From positions 434,001-498,000 of the forward strand of contig NZ_CP134195.1 of NCBI RefSeq assembly GCF_031585635.1: a stretch of DNA of 64,000 bases. Reading direction: 5' to 3'. The translations under genes and the position numbers were made by a program. The number at the start of each line of letters is the position of its first letter. Positions within the stretch are counted from its first letter, which is position 1. This document shows, in pieces, positions 34,452 to 42,704 of this stretch. This DNA comes from Paraburkholderia sp. FT54. Lineage in GTDB: Bacteria > Pseudomonadota > Gammaproteobacteria > Burkholderiales > Burkholderiaceae. The notes beneath the pieces are model-generated. The model did no database searches. It was not told the DNA's origin and saw only the letters and a program-made list of their open reading frames with translations.

Positions 34452-35743
34452 GCGACCTCGGTGGCGGCGAGCGCTTCGGCGAGACTGGTGGTGCCGTCGC
34501 GCACGCGAGCCAATGCCGCGTCTCGCAAGGTGCCTACGTGTTCGGTTTGCGCGAGCCGCGCAAGCTCGTGCGTGCCGGCGCTCGACACGATCAGCTCGCG
34601 CATCGCGTCGGACACGGGCATCACTTGATGAACGCCGACGCGGCCCCGATAGCCGATCCCATGGCACGCCGCGCATCCGGCCGCGGCGTAGGGCTGCCAG
34701 CCGTCAAGTTGATGCTCGCTGAAACCTGCCGCTCGAAGCGCCGCTACCGACTGCGGTGCAGGCGCACGGCACGAGACGCAGAGCCGCCGCACCAGCCGTT
34801 GTGCGGTCACCATCCGCAGCGCGGCCGCGAGGTTATACGGTTCCACGCCGATATCGATCAGACGCGCGATAGCCGCCGGCGCGTCGTTCGTATGCAGGGT
34901 CGACAGGACGAGGTGGCCGGTTTGCGCGGCTTTCACGGCGACGTCGGCGGTCTCTTCGTCGCGGATTTCACCGACCATGATCACGTCGGGATCCTGACGG
35001 AGAAATGCGCGCAACGCGACCGCGAAAGTGAGCCCGGCTTTTTCGCGCACGCTGACCTGATTGATGCCGGCCAACTGGATCTCCGCGGGATCTTCCACCG
35101 AACACAGATTGCGCGCCTCGCCGTTGAGCAGATTCAGAAAACAGTACAGCGACAAAGTCTTGCCGCTCCCGGTGGGCCCGGTGACGAGCATGAGGCCGTG
35201 CGGCGCGCGGATCGCGGCATCCACTGTTTCGCGTTGACGCGAATCGAGGCCGAGCGAGTCGAGCGAGAGATCGGCGGGCAGCGCGTCGAGTCTGCGCAGT
35301 ACGAGCTTTTCGCCGAATAGCGTCGGCAGCGAGTTGACGCGATAGTCTTCAACGCGGCCGGGTGAAGTCGAAATACGCAGCCGGCCGTCTTGCGGCACGC
35401 GACGCTCCGCGATATCCATGCGAGCCAGCACCTTCACGCGAGTAATGAACGCATCACGCAGATGCGCGGGCGGCGGCGGGATTTCGTGCAGCACGCCGTC
35501 GATTCGCAAGCGCACGCGCCAGCCGTGTTCCGCTGGCTCGATGTGAAGGTCCGACGCGTTGCGGCGGGTCGCTTCCTGCAACGTGTCGGTCAGCAGACGC
35601 ACGGCGGGAGCGTTGTCGGGATCGGTGAGGCTTGCCGCGCTGAGGTCGGGGGCGAATGCTTTCGGCCTGGCTTTGATACCGCTTTCGTGGCCGTGAGCAA
35701 TGGGACGCGGCGATGTTGCCGCGGGTTGGAAAGAAGCTTGCAT
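34448..35743 (-). CDS. pilB: GspE/PilB-type assembly ATPase
   Basis: Hexameric ATPase for pilus or pseudopilus assembly. The 431-residue protein has the GspE N2 domain, Walker A G189-PTGSGKT-196, Asp and His boxes (LCSVEDPAEI, STLHTNDAPAA), and the zinc-binding C-VSC ... C-AAC motif near 324-366. It lacks the N-terminal MshEN/GspE N1 domain of full-length PilB (about 560 residues), so it is a short-form member. It overlaps the pilC-like gene by four bases. Confidence 0.88.
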   Translation of the reverse strand: MQASFQPAATSPRPIAHGHESGIKARPKAFAPDLSAASLTDPDNAPAVRLLTDTLQEATRRNASDLHIEPAEHGWRVRLRIDGVLHEIPPPPAHLRDAFITRVKVLARMDIAERRVPQDGRLRISTSPGRVEDYRVNSLPTLFGEKLVLRRLDALPADLSLDSLGLDSRQRETVDAAIRAPHGLMLVTGPTGSGKTLSLYCFLNLLNGEARNLCSVEDPAEIQLAGINQVSVREKAGLTFAVALRAFLRQDPDVIMVGEIRDEETADVAVKAAQTGHLVLSTLHTNDAPAAIARLIDIGVEPYNLAAALRMVTAQRLVRRLCVSCRAPAPQSVAALRAAGFSEHQLDGWQPYAAAGCAACHGIGYRGRVGVHQVMPVSDAMRELIVSSAGTHELARLAQTEHVGTLRDAALARVRDGTTSLAEALAATEVA

Positions 35744-35916
35744 GAGAGACCGGTGATGAGCCGCCTGTAGAACACGACGGCTTCATCTTCCAGTACGACG
35801 GCGGGCGCCGCTATTCAGCCATTCGGCTAATGGCGCGCGCTGCGGCTGTGTGCGATGCTGCTGCATGTCGTGCTTGCCGGTGGTGTTCGGCCGCGTCCGC
35901 AGTCGCGTCGAATAGC

Positions 35917-37215
35917 CTAGCCGCGCAGTACCTTGCTGGCTTTCGCACGCGTCGGCGGTCTGAACAGCTTGACAGTGCGAATCGCCTGATCGTCGCTGCG
36001 CATCACTTCGAGTTTGACTTCGCCGATCTGCACGCACACGTCGCCGTCGGGAATATCTTCGAGAATTTCGAGGATCAGGCCGTTGAGCGTTTTCGGCCCG
36101 TCAGTCGGCAGCGTGAGATGCAGCCAGCGGTTCAACTCGCGCAGCGGCATGCTGCCGGCCACGATGCATTCGCCGTGCTCGTTCCAGCCGCCGCGCGAAT
36201 TGGCGCCACGCGGAATCGACGTGGTGAATTCGCCGATCAGCTCTTCGATGATGTCTTCCGGCGTGACGAGGCCCTGCAACTCGCCATATTCGTTGACGAC
36301 CAGCGCCGTGCGATGACGGCTCTCCTGGAAGAATTGCAGTTGCTGGAACACGGGCGTGCCGCTTGGCACGAAGTACGGCTCGGCCAGCAGCTCGCGCAGC
36401 GTCTCACGTTCGAGTTCCTGGTTGTGCAGCGCGGCCAGCGTCTTGCGTACGTGCAGCACGCCGAGCACCCGGTCGATGTCGCCTTGATAGACGATCAGCT
36501 TGTTGTGATAGCAGGTTTCGAGTTGATGCAGGATCTGTTCGAACGGCGCGTCGAAATCGAGCGCCTCGATGCGGCGGCGCGGGATCATCACGTCGTCGAC
36601 GGAAATGTTTTCGAGGTCGAACAGATTCAGCAGAATGCTGCGGTGTTTGGTCGGCATGAAGCTGCCGGACTCGAGCACGATGGTGCGCAGCTCTTCGGTC
36701 GAAAGTCGCTGATCGTGCGCGCCTTTCGTATTGATGTGCAGCACGCGCAGAATGCCGTTCGCGAACAGATTGACGAACCAGACGAGCGGTTTGGCGACGC
36801 GCATCATCGGCGCGATCAGCAGGCTCGCCGGCAGCGCGATCTTTTCCGGGAACGTCGCGCCGACGATCTTCGGCGTGATCTCCGCGAACACAATGATCAG
36901 GAACGCGACGATACCGGTCGCGATCGACAGCACCAGGTTGTTACGGCCGAACGTGTGTAGCGCGATCGAGGTGGTGAGCACCGGAATGATCGTGTTGAAC
37001 AGATTGTTGCCAATCAGTACGACGCTCAGCAGTTGATCGGTGTGCGCCAGCAGGCCCTGCGTGGTCTTCGCGCCGAGTGCGTTCTGGTTGGCAAGATGTT
37101 TCAGGCGATGGCGGTTGATCGCCATCATCGCCGTTTCGGAAATCGAAAAAAAGCTCGAGCAGACAAGCAGCAGAAAGACGGCGCCAATCTGCGCCCATAA
37201 GGGAAGTTGTTCCAC
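35917..37215 (-). CDS. CorC/HlyC family membrane protein with CBS domains
   Basis: The 432-residue protein has a DUF21/CNNM membrane domain (about 1-190, four helices), a CBS pair (about 205-330, with VDDVMIPRRRIEALD and VVNEYGELQGLVTPEDIIEELIGE) and a C-terminal CorC_HlyC domain. Family members are linked to magnesium or cobalt handling. A GTG start (37215) was chosen because VEQLPLWAQIGAVF is the usual N-terminus; the longer upstream frame reads proline/arginine-rich sequence unlike protein. Confidence 0.88.
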   Translation of the reverse strand: MEQLPLWAQIGAVFLLLVCSSFFSISETAMMAINRHRLKHLANQNALGAKTTQGLLAHTDQLLSVVLIGNNLFNTIIPVLTTSIALHTFGRNNLVLSIATGIVAFLIIVFAEITPKIVGATFPEKIALPASLLIAPMMRVAKPLVWFVNLFANGILRVLHINTKGAHDQRLSTEELRTIVLESGSFMPTKHRSILLNLFDLENISVDDVMIPRRRIEALDFDAPFEQILHQLETCYHNKLIVYQGDIDRVLGVLHVRKTLAALHNQELERETLRELLAEPYFVPSGTPVFQQLQFFQESRHRTALVVNEYGELQGLVTPEDIIEELIGEFTTSIPRGANSRGGWNEHGECIVAGSMPLRELNRWLHLTLPTDGPKTLNGLILEILEDIPDGDVCVQIGEVKLEVMRSDDQAIRTVKLFRPPTRAKASKVLRG

Positions 37216-37365
37216 GCGTCGTGAAGGATAGGGGAAAGGATGAAGAGAATATAGCAGAGGGGCTTGCGCGCGCCGCTGGGCCTGGCGGCAAAAGACAGGG
37301 CGGGCGGCGGCAGCGGCGCATGGCGCGGCTGGGGGATTAACACCGACGTGCATGACACAAAAAAC

Positions 37366-37396
37366 AAAAAACCGCCGAGCAAGCTGGGCGGTTTTT
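37366..37396 (-). terminator. Bidirectional terminator-like hairpin
   Basis: AAAAACCGCC (37366-37375) pairs with GGCGGTTTTT (37387-37396) around a GAGCAAGCTGG loop, giving T tracts on both strands. It sits 27 bases from the tRNA-Pro fragment and would terminate the original tRNA transcript on the minus strand. Confidence 0.75.
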
Positions 37397-37422
37397 CGAG
37401 CCTTGAACTAACAAGGCAAATC

Positions 37423-37469
37423 TGGTCGGGGTGAGAGGATTCGAACCTCCGGCCTCTACGTCCCGAACG
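37423..37469 (-). tRNA. 3' half of tRNA-Pro(CGG), displaced by integration (attachment site)
   Basis: Read on the minus strand, the segment runs from the anticodon loop GTTCGGGAC (anticodon CGG) through the variable region and the T arm (GGAGG-TTCGAAT-CCTCT) to acceptor CACCCCG and encoded ACCA. No D arm or 5' acceptor strand follows at higher coordinates; the match to a tRNA stops at the anticodon arm. This is the pattern of a tRNA 3' end left behind when an element integrates and rebuilds the intact gene at its far end. Confidence 0.8.
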
Positions 37470-37553
37470 CCAAGTCCGCCCTTAAGCCGTCGCTTCATGT
37501 AGCTCTTCCAGTATAGATGAATTCATAAAAATCAAAAGGTTAGGCGAAGGTGC

Positions 37554-37608
37554 GCGCAGCTGAGCGCAGCTACGCGCAGATAATCGGTGGCGCAGATTTG
37601 GCGCAGCT
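37554..37608 (+). repeat. Five GCGCAG(C/A)T direct repeats beside the attachment site
   Basis: Copies at 37554, 37564, 37574, 37590 and 37601. The first three are spaced exactly 10 bases apart, so they lie on one face of the helix. They sit between the tRNA fragment and the AlpA-like gene and look like binding sites for an excisionase, integrase arm domain or the adjacent regulator. Confidence 0.6.
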
Positions 37609-37697
37609 ACTTCCCGTATAGCGTCCCGGAGACGCCGGACGATGGCGTCCTAAAATCTTTGCGTCTTCGTTCGCGTTGGCTGGTCGCTACACAGCGC

Positions 37698-38099
37698 ATG
37701 ACCACCACATTGCGAAAGGCCATGGATGACAGCGAGAACCTGCTGACGAAGGCAGACATTGCACGAAAACTCAGAATTTCGTTGAGAACCGTCGAGAACT
37801 GGGTCAAGGACGGCACCCTGCCGCCGCCGGACCTGGGTATCAACAACCGGCGTTACTGGTACTTGGCGAAGTTCGAGGCCTTCATTCGGGAAAAGTATTC
37901 GCTGCAGCACGAGCAACCGCGGCCACCTGCTCCAGTGCAGGTGGCCGAAAATAGACTGGATACTGAAAAAACTCCGGCGTCGCGCGCGCATGGCCGAAAG
38001 ATGCGGCTGCCGTCGGCTCAGAGGAAACCGACGCCACGACCGGCGATAGCAAGGATGGCCTTCAGGAACGCGACAGACCTTGACCTGCTAAACGCATGA
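37698..38099 (+). CDS. AlpA/MerR-like helix-turn-helix protein, possible excisionase
   Basis: The 133-residue product (ATG at 37698, MTTTLRKAMDDSENLL) has a winged helix-turn-helix of the AlpA/excisionase sort at about 15-65: LTKADIARKLRISLRTVENWVKDGTLPPPDLGINNRRYW. The C-terminal half is proline- and arginine-rich and probably disordered. The frame stays open to 37587, but that start would lie in the repeat block. Position beside the attachment site and integrase suggests a role in excision or control of the element; this is inferred. Confidence 0.7.
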   Translation: MTTTLRKAMDDSENLLTKADIARKLRISLRTVENWVKDGTLPPPDLGINNRRYWYLAKFEAFIREKYSLQHEQPRPPAPVQVAENRLDTEKTPASRAHGRKMRLPSAQRKPTPRPAIARMAFRNATDLDLLNA

Positions 38100-38259
38100 C
38101 GTGGACGCCGCTGCAGCGTCCGTATGGACGAAATTGGGTTCGCATCGCGACCGGCCGCTGCGACTCCCAATGAGCAAGTGCCTAACCTTCTGCTCGCTTT
38201 CGCAGTCGGGATAGTTCCCAGCCAAGCCGAATCGCCTAGCCCCCGGCTGCCATAACCGC

Positions 38260-40272
38260 TTAGCTCGCCATGACACCGCGAAGATGGACTTCATATTTCG
38301 CGAAAGCATCGTCCTGTCTCAGATGTGCGTAATCGGAAAGCACCGTTTCTAGCTTGTCGTGTAGAAGTTGGCTTACTGTAAGAAAATCATTCGGGTTTTT
38401 TCGTAGGTAGTCGGTTGCTACGAGATGCCGTATAGCATGGGGACCGAATCCCAAGGTCTGCGGAATGAGTCGTCGAGTCAGCCTGAAAAACTGCTTATTC
38501 AGGCTTGTCCACTTGCCTGACTTGTCATTTGGGAAGAGCCAGTCTGCTTTTGTATCAGCGCGGAGGAGGCGGGGCCGGAACTCATCGAGGTATTCTTCGA
38601 TTCGGTGCCCAAGAGAGCGCGGTAGCGGCGCGTCATACACTCCTTTGATTGCTTTGCGGTCGTTTTTGAAGTCTTGGGGGCTAAACCGGATTCGCCACTG
38701 TCCGTCTTCGCGACGGTACAGTGAGCCGGAGTTGTTCGGGCGCCAAGTCATGGTGACAAGATTTCGGAGGCGAAGAGGGTTTGCGAGCACAATCGATAGC
38801 GCTAGCGCATCGCGCTTTAGGGTGGCCTCCAGCGGACTCCCTGGAGCTGCGCAAGCTGCTTCCCTGTCCAGCAACTCGACTGCTCTGAATAGAGGAGCCA
38901 ATGGTTCGGACATGTCTAACAATGACTGAATGGGGTCTTCTGGCCGTCGCGACACGTCGGTCGCGTCAGTTAGCCATTCTTTGGCGAGTTGCCACGTTTC
39001 GTGGCACGCGTTGGACCAGTCGGTGTTCAACGTTCCCGGCGGAAGCCGCGCGATGAGGTTTGGCTGCTGTGTCACAAAGCCCGTAGTCGTATTGACGAGA
39101 CTGGCGGTGAGCGCTGCGAATGCTGCATGACCTCCATGAACGAGACCACCGGACCGTCCTCGCATGAATTCGAGGTAAGCATTGACGGCATCGCGAGATG
39201 CGAACCACGCGAGGCTCTGCGCTGCATCAGTCGAAACGCCATACCCGCCTTCCTCGCGCGGTCGGGCAAGGAAACCAAAGAAGGAGCGGAATTTGTCTAA
39301 ATTTTTTTGGGCAGTCGTACAGCACAGTCCGTTACGCCATGCCTGCACCGACGGTAGTCTGGCTTGCTTTTCGCCCGATTGCAGTCGCCACGTGCCACCG
39401 GAATGTCTCGCCAAAGTTGTTCGTTTGTCGGTCTTATAGGCAAAAAATGCCTTCCATTCAACCAAGAAGTCGGCGGACAGTGCGTCTTCCTGGATGTAGT
39501 AAATATCCTTGATGTTGCGCGCAAGCCTGATGCGATAGTCGATTTGACCGGTCCCCGCAACCGAAGCGGCGTCCACGAGCGCTTTTTTAACTGCGGGAAT
39601 CAGGGATTCCAAGGCGCCGGCTTCGAGCTTCAGCTCTCGCTCAAGCCGTCTGACGGAGGGAAAAGCCCGTCGGTTGGGAAAAGCGCCTTTGAGCCAACGT
39701 GCGAGAGCCGTGGTGGATGCGCCCGCCCGCTTAGCGATGGTTTTGGGAGCATCTCCCGTTGTTGCTAGCGCGGCCCGTAGAGCGAGATGAAAAGGCGAGA
39801 CTTCCGAGTTGCGTTTTTCTACTGGCTTGATGCGTCGGTTTTCATGAAGCACAGAATCTGCGGCTTTGCGCCACGCGCGCAAGTGGCTTCTCCGGTCGCT
39901 CTTGGAGTGGCTGCTAACGGTGAGCGATTCCGAATAAGCTTTTAAGCTCTCATCGAATCGCGATAAAAGCTCCTTTCCCACAGCGGATTCGACCGTCTTG
40001 CCGTGGAACGCGAGGAAGGAATGAAGCGTTGAGAGACGGTTTTTGAGGGCCTGGTCAGATAGAGCAGCGGCATCCGTCGCGCCTTGAGACGTTACCTGGG
40101 TCTGCATGAGTACAACCAGTTCTCGGTAATAAAGGTCCATATGGTGCTCGTTTGGACCCTCAGAAAGCTGCCAAGAATCGTCGCCCTGTTCGTTACGACA
40201 AAAGATTGCATGATAACGAAAGATTGGTAACTCTATGATTTTATGTGATTTCCTCATGATGCCTCCATCCAC
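38260..40272 (-). CDS. Large tyrosine recombinase (element integrase) with internal helix-turn-helix
   Basis: Site-specific recombinase of 670 residues. The catalytic domain is C-terminal (about 480-665): first Arg in PLRLRNLVTMTW (R501 or R503), Lys in QDFKNDRK (about 536), H612-AIR-615, H638 and Y648 (LSDYAH). The N-terminal 450 residues are unlike ordinary integrases; residues about 160-222 look like an XRE/Cro helix-turn-helix (KTIAKRAGASTTALARWLKG). An in-frame ATG at 40257 is an alternative start. It faces the tRNA fragment and is probably the enzyme that integrated the element. Confidence 0.85.
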   Translation of the reverse strand: MDGGIMRKSHKIIELPIFRYHAIFCRNEQGDDSWQLSEGPNEHHMDLYYRELVVLMQTQVTSQGATDAAALSDQALKNRLSTLHSFLAFHGKTVESAVGKELLSRFDESLKAYSESLTVSSHSKSDRRSHLRAWRKAADSVLHENRRIKPVEKRNSEVSPFHLALRAALATTGDAPKTIAKRAGASTTALARWLKGAFPNRRAFPSVRRLERELKLEAGALESLIPAVKKALVDAASVAGTGQIDYRIRLARNIKDIYYIQEDALSADFLVEWKAFFAYKTDKRTTLARHSGGTWRLQSGEKQARLPSVQAWRNGLCCTTAQKNLDKFRSFFGFLARPREEGGYGVSTDAAQSLAWFASRDAVNAYLEFMRGRSGGLVHGGHAAFAALTASLVNTTTGFVTQQPNLIARLPPGTLNTDWSNACHETWQLAKEWLTDATDVSRRPEDPIQSLLDMSEPLAPLFRAVELLDREAACAAPGSPLEATLKRDALALSIVLANPLRLRNLVTMTWRPNNSGSLYRREDGQWRIRFSPQDFKNDRKAIKGVYDAPLPRSLGHRIEEYLDEFRPRLLRADTKADWLFPNDKSGKWTSLNKQFFRLTRRLIPQTLGFGPHAIRHLVATDYLRKNPNDFLTVSQLLHDKLETVLSDYAHLRQDDAFAKYEVHLRGVMAS

Positions 40273-40354
40273 TTCCTTACCAAGACGGAGGTCAGCCGTT
40301 CGTTATGTCCTGGGCAGCCACGAAGGTCAGGTTAGTGGTGCTCCGTTTAACGAA
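40189..40354 (+). repeat. Four alternating TTCGTTA/TAACGAA heptamers around the integrase start; rest of the gap shows no gene
   Basis: TTCGTTA at 40189 and 40299 and TAACGAA at 40214 and 40348 form two inverted pairs with centre spacings of 25 and 49 bases. They straddle the integrase start codon and could be operator or arm-type sites. No convincing gene is seen in 40273-40661 apart from these. Confidence 0.45.
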
Positions 40355-40661
40355 CCGGTTTATACCGATGCGAAACCTGGCGCGCCCTTGTCTTGGCGAA
40401 CGACCGGGTTTAGGCGGCAGAGAACGAATCGATTCAATTTTGGTTGATGGAACTATGGTCCATACGCGCTAGGACCGGCTCAGACGCGCCGCGTAGAAAC
40501 GCACTTCGTGCCTGTCGCGCGCTCGGTGTGACGCTGGACGCTGCAAATTGACGCCGCGAGAGGGGACGAGTCCGAGCTCAAGTTCGCGACATAGTGCAGT
40601 CGCACGGACCCGGTGAAATTTGCACCTCAGAACCTGTTTAAGCTGTTGGGCTACACGTTGT

Positions 40662-40868
40662 ATGACATCGATTAGCCCGACTGCTGAGTTTCACTACCTC
40701 GACGGCAATGACCTTGCCGAACTCCTCGGCCTGTCGTTGCGCACAATCACCTTGCGAGCAAAACATCGCCCCTGGCTGCTGCCACCGCGAGCCGAGCTTT
40801 ATGACCGAGAACTGCTCCGTTGGCGGCAAGACGTCGTCGAGGTTTGGCGGACGTCGTCTAAATTTTAG
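40662..40868 (+). CDS. Small putative DNA-binding protein
   Basis: A 68-residue product starting MTSISPTAEFHYLDG. The segment LDGNDLAELLGLSLRTITLRAKHRPWLLPPR resembles a helix-turn-helix of the AlpA/excisionase kind followed by a wing, and the rest is ELLRWRQDVVEVW. It ends four bases inside the convergent XRE gene. No ribosome site is strong. It may be a second small regulator of the element; the call rests on pattern only. Confidence 0.5.
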   Translation: MTSISPTAEFHYLDGNDLAELLGLSLRTITLRAKHRPWLLPPRAELYDRELLRWRQDVVEVWRTSSKF

Positions 40869-41200
40869 CCGGTCTTTCGTGGGGCTTTTTTTGCGGGAGT
40901 CAGGGCCTGCGTTTTTTTGCGTCCAACCTTTAGCGGCGTGGGCTCTTCGGCCTGCTCCATAAGCAACACAGCTTCCTCTACGCCTAGGGCCTCGGCCAGT
41001 GCGACAAGGCTGTCAATGCTTGCGTTTGCAAGTCCACGTTCTATTTGACTGAGCTGCGTGCGATGCATTCCCGCACGGTCCGCAAGCGCTTCCTGGGACA
41101 TGCTCTGGTTGCCTCTGAATAATTTCAAATTTTTCGCCAGCCGCTTGCGGGCTGCGTTCTGACGTTCGGAAGTGTGCGCTGCCATATGGGGCAGGAGCAT
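40865..41200 (-). CDS. XRE-family transcriptional regulator
   Basis: The product of up to 111 residues has a Cro/C1-type helix-turn-helix at about 20-80: LAKNLKLFRGNQSMSQEALADRAGMHRTQLSQIERG. A lysine-rich tail (RKKTQALTPAKKAPRK) follows. A later ATG (41185, MAAHTSERQ) is an alternative start. A perfect palindrome lies 37 bases upstream and is its likely operator. It is divergent from the small-gene run starting at 41392, so it may control both directions. Confidence 0.85.
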   Translation of the reverse strand: MLLPHMAAHTSERQNAARKRLAKNLKLFRGNQSMSQEALADRAGMHRTQLSQIERGLANASIDSLVALAEALGVEEAVLLMEQAEEPTPLKVGRKKTQALTPAKKAPRKTG

Positions 41201-41236
41201 CTTACATCGCAGCGCAGTAATCTACAGTTTAAAAAT

Positions 41237-41256
41237 TGCCAGTTTGTAAACTGGCA
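41237..41256. promoter_or_regulatory. Perfect palindromic operator TGCCAGTTT-GT-AAACTGGCA
   Basis: Two 9-base arms (41237-41245 and 41248-41256) with a 2-base centre. A partial extra arm, ACAGTTTA, lies just to the left at 41224. The position between divergent genes, one of them an XRE regulator, makes it a strong candidate for that regulator's binding site. Confidence 0.7.
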
Positions 41257-41391
41257 GTCTTTACACTACATATTTTTGCGCCTAAACTTCGTCCATCACC
41301 TGCCTCGGCCCAACAGTCGCGCGATTCGCCCCATTCGTGGGGACATTTGTTTTGAGCAGCGCGCTCTCTGACTGACAGCATCAAAGGAACC

Positions 41392-41901
41392 ATGGAAACA
41401 GTTCGTCTTAGCTATGTCCCGGCTACAAATCGGAGGACCATGGCCCGGCTCGGCCACTACCTGACAATGGAAATTGACGGCAAGTCCTTTCCGGTGTCGC
41501 CGAATGAACTAGAGGGGGAAATCGAGTGGCGTATCGAAGTTATGAGATGGCTCGTTCGAAAGACATTCCACTACTTAGCGTCGATACCGAAGGACGACTG
41601 GATACCACGCTTGCTGGAGGTCGAGAAGTCGCTGATGCTCGATACGGGCCTGCACAGGCTTGAGGCACAGGCCGTCGCCGAAAGCGCACTGAAAACAGTT
41701 AGTGACCTCACTGAATCCAGCATCCGTGACCTTGGAAATGGCGCACCTTACTTTGGAGCCCTTATCAAGCACGAATGGGAAATGCTCAGGGAGCGGCACA
41801 GAGAAATCGTGCGGAGCCAGCCATTTGATGTGGCCACGTGGACCGAAGAGGCCTCGGACCTCTCATCAGTCTCCGACAGTTGGTTACGCCAGCCAGAATG
41901 A
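41392..41901 (+). CDS. Hypothetical protein
   Basis: A 169-residue acidic, mostly helical protein that I do not recognise. Its middle reads WRIEVMRWLVRKTFHYLASIPKDDW and it ends SDSWLRQPE. No signal peptide or membrane segment is seen. ATG preceded by AAAGGAACC. It is the first gene of a plus-strand run that continues with a BPSL0761-type gene 12 bases later, and it lies divergent from the XRE regulator. Confidence 0.65.
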   Translation: METVRLSYVPATNRRTMARLGHYLTMEIDGKSFPVSPNELEGEIEWRIEVMRWLVRKTFHYLASIPKDDWIPRLLEVEKSLMLDTGLHRLEAQAVAESALKTVSDLTESSIRDLGNGAPYFGALIKHEWEMLRERHREIVRSQPFDVATWTEEASDLSSVSDSWLRQPE

Positions 41902-41913
41902 GCGTACCGACAC

Positions 41914-42123
41914 GTGACCACGCCCGACGAAAGAGCAGCCGCAGTCATGCGAACGCGCGAATTCCTGATACGTCTTGCACGTTCTGCAGATGGTTTCGTA
42001 CCTGATGCAGTGCGTATGGATGCGCAAACTTTGCTTCGGCATTACCCGTGCGTGGACGATATTGCGCTCACTTGCGAAAACTATCCGCGTTGGTGGCAAA
42101 TGCCAATGAGAGGATATAAGTGA
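41914..42123 (+). CDS. BPSL0761 family small protein
   Basis: A 69-residue protein with a GTG start. The text MTTPDERAAAVMRTREFLIRLAR ... VRMDAQTLLRHYP is the pattern of the BPSL0761 family common in Burkholderia accessory regions; function unknown. The C-terminus (CENYPRWWQMPMRGYK) is variable. It overlaps the next gene by four bases (GTGA), suggesting coupling. Confidence 0.75.
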   Translation: MTTPDERAAAVMRTREFLIRLARSADGFVPDAVRMDAQTLLRHYPCVDDIALTCENYPRWWQMPMRGYK

Positions 42124-42704
42124 CATTGGGAAAATTCGAGGAACCGTGCCGTTTAACGTTGCTGGCCAACGCTCCTTCGCTCTACCTCGACTACGACAAC
42201 TGCCTGCACGTTTGCGATGCGTTCAAGACCGCTGACGGCATTGTGCCCAGCAACCCGTCGGCAACATTTTTTGAGTTCGCTGGAGTACTCGAGAGCCTGC
42301 TCGCTCCATATCCGCCATTGCAAATCGTGTTGTCAACAAGCTGGGTGCGAGTAATCGGTTTCAGTGCGGCCCGCGATAGCCTGCCACTTGCCTCACTGTG
42401 GACCCGAGTAGTTGGCTCGACCTTCAATCCCGAAGAAGACTCTGTGGCTACGTGGCGAAGTAAAAACTCGGCGACATCAGGTCAGCCGCCATGTGAAAAA
42501 GTTGGAATCAAGAACTGGTTGGCGCTTGACGACCTGCGAGCCGGATTCGAAGGCGTTGAGAGGCATTTGGTGCGATGCCAGCAGGGAGGAGGACTTGGGG
42601 ACAAGGACGTACAGCGGTTGTTTGCTAGCCGCCTCGAGTTGATGTTCGGACAACCGGATTCTCGTTCGTCCGGGGACTCTTCGATTGCGGAGTGCTCGGC
42701 GTGA
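42120..42704 (+). CDS. HAD-like protein (Swiss Army Knife RNA-repair type HAD)
   Basis: A 194-residue protein with a GTG start overlapping the previous stop. Motif I LYLDYDNCLH keeps the DxD pair; motif II is IVLSTSWVRV; a WLALDD motif (about 140) marks the third acidic site. This set matches the HAD domain found in Swiss Army Knife RNA-repair proteins. It is probably a phosphatase or nucleotide-end processing domain, but the substrate is unknown. A second, altered copy is at 43057-43587. Confidence 0.7.
   Translation: MTLGKFEEPCRLTLLANAPSLYLDYDNCLHVCDAFKTADGIVPSNPSATFFEFAGVLESLLAPYPPLQIVLSTSWVRVIGFSAARDSLPLASLWTRVVGSTFNPEEDSVATWRSKNSATSGQPPCEKVGIKNWLALDDLRAGFEGVERHLVRCQQGGGLGDKDVQRLFASRLELMFGQPDSRSSGDSSIAECSA

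Noticed and set aside
37423..37520. A complete tRNA-Pro gene
   Set aside because: The sequence past the anticodon loop does not pair as an anticodon 5' strand, D arm or acceptor, so only the 3' half is present.
37554..37608. CRISPR array
   Set aside because: The repeats are only 8 bases with short variable spacing and no cas genes are present; I see no CRISPR array anywhere in the window.
40235..40447. A 70-codon plus-strand frame at the integrase start
   Set aside because: It overlaps the integrase start on the other strand, has no ribosome site and no domain.
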